A stretch of DNA of 8,018 bases from Candidatus Bathyarchaeum sp. (GTDB taxonomy: Archaea > Thermoproteota > Bathyarchaeia > Bathyarchaeales > Bathyarchaeaceae). The stretch's first letter is position 1. Every line of letters starts with the position of its first letter. The stretch is taken from assembly GCA_004376385.1 (NCBI GenBank), contig SOJY01000016.1:1-8018 (forward strand). Direction: 5' to 3'. Shown here in pieces: positions 1 to 5,660 of this stretch. Under the pieces are notes generated by a model. The model saw only the letters and a list, made by a program, of their open reading frames with translations. It searched no databases and had not been told where the DNA came from. The position numbers and the translations under genes are program-made.

Positions 1-126
1 TTATTTCTCTCCGAGAGAGGCGTTTAGAGTTCTCTCAACGTAGTGATCAACGCTGCAGCAAGCGTCTTCTTTCACTGCCTTTTTTATTTTCTGATGCATC
101 TCATCAGAAATTGTAATGCTTGGCAA
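1..126 (-). CDS. Small ribbon-helix-helix-like protein (41 aa, TTG start)
   Basis: This short ORF is complete at its 3' end (TAA at 3-1). It reads LPSITISDEMHQKIKKAVKE and then SVDHYVERTLNLASL. That pattern is a short strand (SITIS), a charged helix, a turn of the kind 'x-SVD-x-YV', and a second helix, as in CopG/VapB-type ribbon-helix-helix DNA-binding proteins, which are often only 40-50 residues long. The only start codon in this frame is TTG at 126; an in-frame TGA lies at 171-169. A TATA-like GCATATAATG at 150-141 would place transcription start close to this TTG, so a leaderless message is possible. The usual GRYSS turn is replaced by ACCS. Family assignment is by eye only. It may act as an autoregulator or an antitoxin half, but no partner toxin lies in view. 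It could also be a decayed remnant, because ATG codons just upstream sit one base out of frame. Confidence 0.42.
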   Translation of the reverse strand: MPSITISDEMHQKIKKAVKEDACCSVDHYVERTLNASLGEK

Positions 127-140
127 AAAATCAACATCGA

Positions 141-150
141 CATTATATGC
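141..150 (-). promoter_or_regulatory. TATA-like box for the small RHH-like ORF
   Basis: On the minus strand the sequence reads GCATATAATG. The distance of about 20-25 bases to the TTG start at 126 fits archaeal TATA spacing with a leaderless or nearly leaderless transcript. This is inferred from sequence only. Confidence 0.3.
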
Positions 151-260
151 AATTATGGCTAAAAACTTTCAATTGATTTGACTTCTATTAGTTCAAGATA
201 CCAAGAAACGACAATTCAACTTTTTCGTCGGGTCAAAACACTTAACAGACTCAGACATTC

Positions 261-284
261 TTTATTTAATCCGTTGCAGAGGGA
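261..284 (+). promoter_or_regulatory. ilvD promoter TATA-like element and Shine-Dalgarno
   Basis: A TATA-like TTTATTTAAT occupies 261-270. A purine-rich GAGGGA at 279-284 sits six bases before the TTG start at 291. The Shine-Dalgarno match supports the TTG codon as the true start. The TATA element is so close that it would give an almost leaderless message, so a more distal promoter inside 150-260 cannot be excluded. Confidence 0.4.
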
Positions 285-290
285 CAGAAC

Positions 291-1949
291 TTGAGAAGCG
301 ACACAATAAAAGTTGGGGTTCAAAGGGCTCCTCACCGTGCCCTACTAAAGGCACTAGGAATCACAGACAGCGATTTATCTAAACCATTCATTGGTGTAGT
401 AAACAGTTTCACAAATGTTGTTCCCGGACACGCTCATCTGAATCGGGTAGCTGAGGCTGTGAAAGCTGGCGTAATCAGTGCCGGTGGTGTTCCCTTCGAA
501 TTCAACACTATAGGCATCTGTGACGGCATAGCCATGGGTCACAGCGGAATGCGATATTCTTTGCCTTCTCGGGAGCTTATCGCCGATTCTGTTGAAGTCA
601 TGGTTCAAGCGCACAGATTCGACGGCATAGTTATGATCAGCACCTGCGACAAAATAACTCCCGGAATGCTGATGGCAGCGGCTAGACTCAACATCCCCGC
701 AATAATGGTAACGGGCGGTCCCATGCTTTCAGGCATCTACAAAGGAAAGAAAGTGGGAACAGCTTCAATGTTTGAGGCTATCGGCAAAGTTGCAGCAGGC
801 AAAATGGACGAAAAAGAGTTGAAGTGCTTGGAAGATGTCGCGTGTCCCACTTGTGGGTCATGCAACGGCATGTTCACCGCAAACACAATGGCTTGCGTAA
901 CTGAAGCATTAGGTATGTCACTGCCTGGATGTGCTACTCCGGCTGCTGTAAGCGCTGAACGGTTACGAATCGCCAAGGCAACCGGAGAAAGAGTTGTTGA
1001 GTTAGTAAATGAAGATTTGAAACCAATAGACGTTTTGTCTTCCAACGCTTTCGAGAATGCTATTATGGTGGATATGGCTTTAGGCGGCTCAACCAACACT
1101 GTGTTGCATGTTACGGCTATTGCAAATGAAGCAGAACTTGATTTGCCCTTATCCCTCTTCGACAAGTTGAGTAAACGCGTTCCACACCTCAGCAGCATGA
1201 TTCCAAGTGGACCCTACGACATGCAAGACTTGAACGAAGCAGGAGGAATTCCAGCAGTGATGAAAGTGCTAAAGGATTCGCTTCATCTGAACGCTGTCAC
1301 GGTAACAGGAAAAACCGTCAAAGAAAACATTGAATCTGCTGTGGTTCTCAACCCCGAAGTTATTCGTCCACTGGATAACCCAGTTCATAAGGAAGGCGGT
1401 ATAGCTGTTTTGAAGGGAAACTTGGCGCCTGATGGAGCCGTGGTTAAAGCTGCGGGCATATCAGCTAACATGATGGTTCATCAAGGTCCTGCTAAAACAT
1501 TCAACTCTGAAGAGGCTGCAATGAAAGCTATACTGAACAAAAAAATTCAGGAAGGAGACGTGGTTGTTATCCGATATGAAGGACCGAAAGGGGGACCAGG
1601 AATGCGAGAGATGCTTTCTCCCACCGCAACCATAGCCGGCATGGGTTTGAGCGAGTCTGTTGCCTTAATTACTGACGGAAGGTTTTCGGGAGCCACCAGA
1701 GGACCATGCATAGGACACGTATCTCCTGAGGCTGCTGTCGGCGGACCCATAGGCCTGCTGGAAGATGGCGACATAATAGAGATTGATGTTCCGAAAAGAA
1801 AAATGAACGTGAAACTAAGCGGTGAAGAACTAGCTAAACGGGCAAAGTCTTGGACTGAAAAAGAACCAAACGTCAAGAAGGGATACCTTGTGCGTTATTC
1901 TCAGCTTGTTCAACCTGCACACAAAGGAAGTATACTAAAAAAAGCGTAA
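291..1949 (+). CDS. ilvD: Dihydroxy-acid dehydratase
   Basis: This iron-sulfur enzyme dehydrates 2,3-dihydroxy-isovalerate and 2,3-dihydroxy-3-methylvalerate to the 2-oxo acids. This is the penultimate step of valine and isoleucine synthesis and also feeds leucine and pantothenate. The 552 residues match the family's full length. The N-terminus RSDTIKVGVQRAPHRAL is typical, so the TTG start is well supported. Visible motifs are GICDGIAMGHSGMRYSLPSR (74-93, with Asp78 a Mg ligand), CDKITPGM (Cys119; Lys121 in the metal site), CPTCGSCNGMFTANTM (185-200, cluster Cys191) and GRFSGATRG, with Ser466 as the expected catalytic base. The NSFTNVVPGH segment (38-47) has no cysteine where [2Fe-2S] plant and cyanobacterial enzymes have one. 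It resembles the E. coli form, which is reported to carry an oxygen-labile [4Fe-4S] cluster. No other ilv or leu gene is in view. It is convergent with the SIS gene, 41 bases away. Confidence 0.97.
   Translation: MRSDTIKVGVQRAPHRALLKALGITDSDLSKPFIGVVNSFTNVVPGHAHLNRVAEAVKAGVISAGGVPFEFNTIGICDGIAMGHSGMRYSLPSRELIADSVEVMVQAHRFDGIVMISTCDKITPGMLMAAARLNIPAIMVTGGPMLSGIYKGKKVGTASMFEAIGKVAAGKMDEKELKCLEDVACPTCGSCNGMFTANTMACVTEALGMSLPGCATPAAVSAERLRIAKATGERVVELVNEDLKPIDVLSSNAFENAIMVDMALGGSTNTVLHVTAIANEAELDLPLSLFDKLSKRVPHLSSMIPSGPYDMQDLNEAGGIPAVMKVLKDSLHLNAVTVTGKTVKENIESAVVLNPEVIRPLDNPVHKEGGIAVLKGNLAPDGAVVKAAGISANMMVHQGPAKTFNSEEAAMKAILNKKIQEGDVVVIRYEGPKGGPGMREMLSPTATIAGMGLSESVALITDGRFSGATRGPCIGHVSPEAAVGGPIGLLEDGDIIEIDVPKRKMNVKLSGEELAKRAKSWTEKEPNVKKGYLVRYSQLVQPAHKGSILKKA
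1936..1946 (-). terminator. Oligo-T terminator candidate for the SIS gene
   Basis: The minus strand carries GCTTTTTTTAG here, a run of seven T residues about 45 bases beyond the SIS gene stop codon. Archaeal RNA polymerase commonly terminates at such T runs without a hairpin. The run lies inside the last codons of ilvD (the ...LKKA end), so the two convergent transcripts would overlap at their 3' ends. Confidence 0.4.
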
Positions 1950-1990
1950 TTACATCCGTTAAGTATTTCCTGTTGTGACTACCGCTTATG

Positions 1991-3154
1991 TCATTCGATT
2001 ACGCTGTGGTACCATTTGAATAGGTACTCTGGTAGAATGAGACCTTTCAGGCTCAGCCTTTCCATTAACAGAATTGGCAGGCAACTCAACACATAGGCTG
2101 CTCTCATATAGAATCTCCGTGGCTTTCCCTGTTCAACTGTCTCCTCAAGAAGAATCTTCAAATCAGAATTCCTCTCAAGATTTGTTTCTTTACGCCCAAC
2201 AATCGAGAGAACAGTTCCACCCAAACCCCTAAACCTGTTGCACCAACCAACAACAGGCTTAGTCCTTCCCGAGTAAGAAATCAGAATTTCTAGGTCTCCA
2301 GCCCTTGGATGAGGCGTGTTGACGCCCCGGGCAATATAAACGTCGTCTCCTAGAAACTTTTTGATGTGAAACAGCCGCACAGCAGTCATCTTAGCAACCT
2401 CCTCGGCAGTTCCTCTTCCCCCTAGGAACACGTCACTGCGTCTTTCAAGAATATCTAGGACTGCCTTGGTGGCTTCAGAATCAACTGCATTCTCGGTAAT
2501 CTTCCTCAAAACCGGTGCTTCCTCGGCTATAAGCTCAAGAACCCTCTCCACAGAACTGCCTTCGGATAACGCCTCGGTAATCATCTGCAGCAAAAACAAG
2601 CTGCCAAGCTCAAAGATGTCCCCCATTATTCCTGTTTGGCTGTAAGCATCAGATGATGGTAGTTGCTTTTTTCCCCGACCCTCAACCTCAACTACATGAC
2701 CGTGCCTCTGAACAATCTTTGCGATTGAAGAGTTAGGATTAGACGTTATCAAACCCATCGTAAACTTGGTGCTACCCGTCGCTTTCAAATATTTTTCCAG
2801 CTCTTCAGCGAGGTGCCTAGGATCGTCGGATTCGCCGCTTCCAGAATTGATGAGTAAAACGATCTTTCTGTGTCTCTTTTCAAGCTGTGAAGCTGCGTCA
2901 TACATTCCTCTTCCCGGAAAACCGACATCTTCTCTGGTGATGATCACTTTGGGTTCCTTCATCATTGCTATTTGACTCATGGCTATATTCAAAGAATGAA
3001 GGGATCTTCCTGAACCGCCACATACAATACAATCAGCGGCTCTCAAGTCTTCATACAATGGAAACAGGCTCTTCTCTGTCATTTTCAGAACATTGTCGTT
3101 GATTCGTTCGACATATTCTACTCCAGAAATTTTCCGGCTAATCTTCGTTACCAT
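1991..3154 (-). CDS. Tandem SIS-domain protein, putative sugar-phosphate isomerase or binding protein
   Basis: This 387-residue soluble protein has two SIS (sugar isomerase) folds. SIS1 covers about 40-160 with GGSGRS (46-51), NSGSGES (103-109) and TSNPNSSIAKI (137-147). A helical linker spans about 175-238. SIS2 covers about 241-335 with GGRGTAEE (245-252) and PRAGDLEILISYSGRT (283-298). SIS domains bind phosphosugars through Ser/Thr-rich loops, and the G-[RS]-G and SxSG loops seen here are those loops. SIS2 resembles archaeal 6-phospho-3-hexuloisomerase in its GDL-x-I-x-ISxSG stretch. SIS1 is closer to phosphoheptose-isomerase-like domains. The layout also recalls the isomerase half of GlmS or AgaS-type proteins, but no glutaminase domain is present. 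No partner such as hexulose-phosphate synthase lies next to it, so the substrate is unknown. The ATG at 3154 is the first in this frame after the promoter and has no strong Shine-Dalgarno match. Confidence 0.85.
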   Translation of the reverse strand: MVTKISRKISGVEYVERINDNVLKMTEKSLFPLYEDLRAADCIVCGGSGRSLHSLNIAMSQIAMMKEPKVIITREDVGFPGRGMYDAASQLEKRHRKIVLLINSGSGESDDPRHLAEELEKYLKATGSTKFTMGLITSNPNSSIAKIVQRHGHVVEVEGRGKKQLPSSDAYSQTGIMGDIFELGSLFLLQMITEALSEGSSVERVLELIAEEAPVLRKITENAVDSEATKAVLDILERRSDVFLGGRGTAEEVAKMTAVRLFHIKKFLGDDVYIARGVNTPHPRAGDLEILISYSGRTKPVVGWCNRFRGLGGTVLSIVGRKETNLERNSDLKILLEETVEQGKPRRFYMRAAYVLSCLPILLMERLSLKGLILPEYLFKWYHSVIE

Positions 3155-3187
3155 CCATAGAACGATTATGCCCTGAATCGTTACTGT

Positions 3188-3197
3188 TCCTTAAACC
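3188..3197 (-). promoter_or_regulatory. TATA-like box upstream of the SIS gene
   Basis: On the minus strand TGGTTTAAGG lies about 35-40 bases upstream of the ATG at 3154. Standard archaeal spacing from TATA to transcription start would leave a leader of roughly 10-15 bases. The match is imperfect. Confidence 0.3.
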
Positions 3198-3320
3198 ATA
3201 CAGGGGACGTGAAAGAAAGTTATCGGTCATCGTCTAATAACCTTTATCCATGAGGTAACTGGTCTATTCTAAGCCTAAAATTTTTGGTACACCAAACTGA
3301 AAACCGTTTATAGGCTATAA

Positions 3321-3881
3321 TTTGGGCTGTCAAAAAATTGGTTTAGTTTAATTAAACATTTTGAGGAACCAGATGTTGGTGTTGTTCAGGGAATCCGCTT
3401 TTCCACTCATCCAGCGTTAAATACGTATGAAAAATTTTGTTTGCGAAAAAGTACCTTAGAAGATTTTTGTGTTAGCTTAGACAATCATATTTATGACGCT
3501 GACTTTATGCGTGAGATTGGAGGTTTTCCAACTGAATGGCCTATGGCGGTTGACAGGGGGTTGCGTGACCGCGTTGAAGCAAACGGCAAACGATGGGTTA
3601 TTGACGTTAATGTTGTGAGTTTTCATATTCGTGATAGTCTTTGGCGGACTCTGAAGCATGATTACCGGTTGTTTTGTGGCATACAGCGGGAAGATCAGTT
3701 GGTTAATATAGGAAATTTGCAGAGTTTGCTGTTTAGTCCAGTGTCTGCTTTATATACGGTGATGCATACTCGTGAGCCTATGCTGTTTCCCTATTTGATT
3801 TTTCATAAGATTGTTAGGGCTGCGGTTATGCTTCGCAGATATAACTCTATCAAGGAAGCAAGAAAAGCGTTTAATCAATGA
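3321..3881 (+). pseudogene. N-terminally truncated family 2 glycosyltransferase
   Basis: The open frame begins right after a TAA at 3318-3320 and runs 186 codons to TGA at 3881. Its first codons already read as the middle of a GT2 domain: KNWFSLIKHFEEPDVGVVQG, the segment that follows the DxD metal site in GT-A enzymes. It continues with an acceptor-loop-like region and YDADFMREIGGFPTEWPMAVDRGLRDRV, the usual GT2 'x-REIGGF...' block with the acidic catalytic pair near the D-R-G-L. It ends in a helical C-terminal part with a weakly hydrophobic stretch (SPVSALYTVMHTREPMLFPYL). The N-terminal nucleotide-binding half, about 90-100 residues with its DxD, is absent. I found no trace of it in the three plus frames of 3200-3320. 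The first usable in-frame start is TTG at 3441, deep inside the domain and with no ribosome binding site. The remnant would have used nucleotide-sugar donors for glycan synthesis. A short expressed product from TTG 3441 (146 aa) is possible but would lack the active site. Confidence 0.72.
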
Positions 3882-3896
3882 TTGATCGTTAGTGTT

Positions 3897-4907
3897 TTAG
3901 GGTGAGGATTCTTTGAGGCCGGTGGTTGTAGCTTTTGTTACTGGTTTTCCGTCTTTGTAGGAGCACTGTATTCCGAATTTTCTGACAGCTTCTACGCATA
4001 ACGCTGGATCGCATAGAGATGTGCTGAGATATTTTTCTCCTCCATCAGGAGCTATCACAACCATCACTCCTTTCTCGATTTCGCTTGCTTTCTTTCGGGC
4101 TATGTGAAAAATGGCTCCTGAGCTCGGTCCAACAAACAGGCCTTCTTGAAGAGCTAAAAGCCTCGCCGATTCCTCAGCGTCCTTTGGAGAAACCGTGCAG
4201 ATTTCATCTACCCGTTCGCTTTTCCAGATGGTTGGAACATACTGTGTCTCTAGGTTTTTTAGTCCTTGAATCGCTTTGCCTGCCTCTGACTGGACAGCTA
4301 TCACCTGAATGTCAGGGTTAAGTTCTTTCAGCCTACCCGATACACCCATTAATGTGCCGCTTGTGCCTAAACCCGCCACGAAATGTGTGATTTTGCCTTG
4401 TGTATCTTTCCATATTTCTTCGGCTGTGGTTTCGTAGTGGGCGAGAACGTTGGCTTGATTTGCGAACTGGTTTGGTACAAAGTATTTGTTTGGGTTCTGT
4501 TTGGCAATCTCGTGGGATAGATCCTCGGCTCCATCCATTCCCTTTTTTCCTTCGCTGAGGATAACTTTGGCGCCTAATGCTAATAGTATCTGGCGTCTTT
4601 CTCGGGTCATGGTGTCGGGCATTACGAGGGCTAGGTCATATCCTTTTACGCGGCAAACTAGGGCGAGTCCGATGCCTGTGTTTCCACTGGTGGGTTCAAT
4701 AACGGTCATTCCCTTTTTTAGTTGACCCTTCTTTTCTGCGCTTTCGATCATGTATTTGGTTATGCGATCTTTGACTGAGCCGCCTGGGTTAAATTTTTCA
4801 AGTTTTATGAACATCTCAAGTTTAGGGTTTGGATTTAGGTGGTTCACTCGCACCATTGGCGTGTTTCCGATAAATTCGAGGATGTTGTTTACGATCACTT
4901 GTTTCAC
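3897..4907 (-). CDS. cysM: Cysteine synthase (CysM/CysK family, PLP-dependent)
   Basis: This fold-type II PLP enzyme replaces the activated hydroxyl of O-acetylserine, or O-phosphoserine in some archaea, with sulfide to make L-cysteine. The 336-residue protein shows FIGNTPMVR (12-20), the Schiff-base lysine in GGSVKDR (Lys46), the substrate loop EPTSGNTG (71-78), the PLP-phosphate loop GLGTSGT (179-185), GPSSGA (260-265) and PDGGEKYLST (288-296). The KAIQGLKNLE...YVPTIW stretch and EGLFVGPSSGA resemble E. coli CysM more than CysK. The acyl donor cannot be decided from the sequence, and cystathionine beta-synthase activity is also possible. The start is GTG at 4907, chosen because the protein then begins just before the conserved NTP motif. 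An oddity is a C-terminal tail of about 40 residues with Cys299, Cys304 and Cys315. The gene is convergent with the glycosyltransferase remnant, 15 bases away. Confidence 0.93.
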   Translation of the reverse strand: MKQVIVNNILEFIGNTPMVRVNHLNPNPKLEMFIKLEKFNPGGSVKDRITKYMIESAEKKGQLKKGMTVIEPTSGNTGIGLALVCRVKGYDLALVMPDTMTRERRQILLALGAKVILSEGKKGMDGAEDLSHEIAKQNPNKYFVPNQFANQANVLAHYETTAEEIWKDTQGKITHFVAGLGTSGTLMGVSGRLKELNPDIQVIAVQSEAGKAIQGLKNLETQYVPTIWKSERVDEICTVSPKDAEESARLLALQEGLFVGPSSGAIFHIARKKASEIEKGVMVVIAPDGGEKYLSTSLCDPALCVEAVRKFGIQCSYKDGKPVTKATTTGLKESSP

Positions 4908-4933
4908 CGTTTAGTCTTTTGCCTTTATGGTTC

Positions 4934-4950
4934 TATAACGGTGTTATAAA
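4934..4950 (-). promoter_or_regulatory. Cysteine synthase promoter with overlapping 15-bp dyad
   Basis: The minus strand has TTTATAAC at 4950-4943, a good archaeal TATA box. It would start transcription near 4920 and leave a leader of about 13 bases before the GTG. The box overlaps a perfect dyad, TATAAC (4934-4939), spacer GGT, GTTATA (4943-4948). A protein bound there would compete with TBP, so this is a candidate operator. Confidence 0.45.
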
Positions 4951-5002
4951 GATTTTGTGGTGCCTTAAACTCTTTTGTTCCCAATAAAATAGAGTAGCTA
5001 AA

Positions 5003-5039
5003 ACCAAAAAATCTATAGCACAAAAACGTTGAAAAAGTG
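5003..5039 (-). terminator. Cluster of oligo-T runs downstream of the Cys-rich small gene
   Basis: Read on the minus strand, this stretch carries TTTTT, TTTTT and TTTTTT runs within about 37 bases. It lies roughly 110-140 bases beyond the stop of the small Cys-rich gene and just upstream of the cysteine synthase promoter. Repeated T runs of this kind are typical archaeal terminators and would insulate the two minus-strand genes from each other. Confidence 0.45.
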
Positions 5040-5145
5040 GAATTTAGCATCGTTTGCCGTTTTTAAGCTGGTGAAAACAAGGTTGACTTTTCTAGGGGTC
5101 ACGATCCGCTTGATTGTTGTGTAAGCAAACATGTTTTAGTGATGT

Positions 5146-5298
5146 TTAGGGGATGCAGCCGCCGCAGTTTACGCAGCCGCCCATGATGCCTTTGCACCAC
5201 GTGGGTAGTGGTTCACTAGGCATATCGGTTTTGTGTTTGTTTAACTGTTCCTTTGGGCTGAAGGGCTGTTCACTGCGCTTGTATCTTGGCTTGCTCAT
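5146..5298 (-). CDS. Small cysteine/glycine-rich protein (50 aa), unknown function
   Basis: I do not recognise this gene. It reads ATG...TAA with 50 residues. The first 34 are hydrophilic, basic and proline-containing (MSKPRYKRSEQPFSPKEQ, then ...DMPSEPLPT). The last 17 are WCKGIMGGCVNCGGCIP, with cysteines at 35, 42, 45 and 48 (spacing C-x6-C-x2-C-x2-C). There is no signal peptide and no membrane segment. The ATG is preceded by a strong GGTGA Shine-Dalgarno at 5309-5305 with six-base spacing, which is the main support for translation. The tail could hold a zinc ion or iron-sulfur cluster, or be a modified peptide core, but no radical-SAM or other maturation gene is in view. Its neighbours are a cysteine synthase downstream on the same strand and a divergent membrane protease upstream. 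The Shine-Dalgarno lies in a hairpin arm, which suggests translational control. Confidence reflects the ribosome site and ordered Cys motif, without any recognised family. Confidence 0.6.
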   Translation of the reverse strand: MSKPRYKRSEQPFSPKEQLNKHKTDMPSEPLPTWCKGIMGGCVNCGGCIP

Positions 5299-5304
5299 TT
5301 CGCG

Positions 5305-5325
5305 TCACCAAATATTAGTTGGTGA
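5305..5325 (-). promoter_or_regulatory. Hairpin sequestering the ribosome binding site of the Cys-rich gene
   Basis: A perfect 7-bp inverted repeat has TCACCAA at 5305-5311, a 7-base loop at 5312-5318 and TTGGTGA at 5319-5325. In the minus-strand mRNA the 3' arm is UUGGUGA, and its GGUGA (5309-5305) is the Shine-Dalgarno of the 50-aa gene. Pairing would hide it. The same dyad could also be an operator in DNA, since its arm matches the GTYACCA repeats further upstream. Confidence 0.5.
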
Positions 5326-5351
5326 ACATTCGGGTTAACCATTTAGGTTGA

Positions 5352-5361
5352 CAATAAAGGA
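5352..5361 (-). promoter_or_regulatory. Possible TATA box of the Cys-rich small gene
   Basis: The minus strand reads CCTTTATTG here. Transcription would start about 25 bases downstream, near 5330, which would put the whole 5305-5325 hairpin inside a leader of about 30 bases. The match to the TATA consensus is only fair. Confidence 0.28.
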
Positions 5362-5376
5362 TGTTTTGAGGATTTA

Positions 5377-5523
5377 GTTACACAAAAAGTTACCATTAAC
5401 AAGCCAAATAAACATAAATTTTTAAGAAATAACCAGAAGTCACCATAAATGTAACTTAATGTCACAAAACAAGGAACAAACGTTACTACACAAACGCATA
5501 CCGTCCCACCTCTTTTCTGTCAC
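5377..5523 (+). repeat. Cluster of GTnAC / GTYACCAWWAA short repeats
   Basis: GTnAC occurs at 5377, 5389, 5439, 5451, 5461, 5482 and 5519. Another lies at 5304 inside the hairpin, and further ones at 5098 and 5655. Several extend to a common form: GTTACCATTAAC (5389), GTCACCATAAAT (5439) and GTCACCAAATAT (5304). Some spacings are close to one helical turn or two (12, 12, 10, 21 bases). Chance would give about one GTnAC in this length. This may be a multi-site operator. Confidence 0.4.
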
Positions 5524-5577
5524 CTGACCTTTCCCTTTCGGTTCTCACTGTTAACTGAACAAACTTTTAACTATCGG

Positions 5578-5656
5578 TTAATATACACTCACAAAAATTG
5601 GAAGAAGACTACTTTACATAACATTCTAATACTTCTAGGCGACTCCAATACGAGGT
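5578..5656 (+). promoter_or_regulatory. Promoter and ribosome binding site of the M50 protease gene
   Basis: TATA-like TTAATATAC lies at 5578-5586 and a second candidate, TTTACATA, at 5613-5620. The latter would give a leader of about 20 bases. GAGGT at 5652-5656 precedes the ATG at 5661 by four bases and supports that start. Confidence 0.42.
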
Positions 5657-5660
5657 CACA

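Larger units (their letters stand above)
5299..5660. other. Long AT-rich non-coding divergent promoter region
   Basis: No convincing coding frame exists on either strand in this 362-base stretch. It holds the leader hairpin of the Cys-rich gene (5305-5325), the perfect palindrome GGTTAACC (5333-5340), a cluster of GTnAC pentamers (5377-5523), and TATA-like boxes for the divergent protease gene. No tRNA-like or recognisable riboswitch fold was seen. Confidence 0.55.

Noticed and set aside
737..1198. 153-residue minus-strand frame inside ilvD
   Set aside because: Antisense shadow of a highly conserved gene. No family resemblance and no start signals.
3346..3357. Perfect 12-bp palindrome GTTTAATTAAAC
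   Set aside because: It lies in the coding remnant (codons for S-L-I-K-H) and is made almost only of A and T, so chance is a sufficient explanation.
5013..5132. 39-residue minus-strand frame (MFAYTTIKRIV...) just downstream of the Cys-rich gene
   Set aside because: No ribosome binding site, coincides with the oligo-T terminator cluster, and its Phe/Lys-rich content looks like translated AT-rich non-coding DNA.
5040..5145. Possible small RNA in the gap after the Cys-rich gene
   Set aside because: No stable extended hairpin or known RNA signature could be seen. It is more simply the 3' untranslated stretch before the T-run terminators.
5153..5338. 61-residue plus-strand frame opposite the Cys-rich small gene
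   Set aside because: Antisense shadow of the 50-aa gene. It has no Shine-Dalgarno or promoter of its own.
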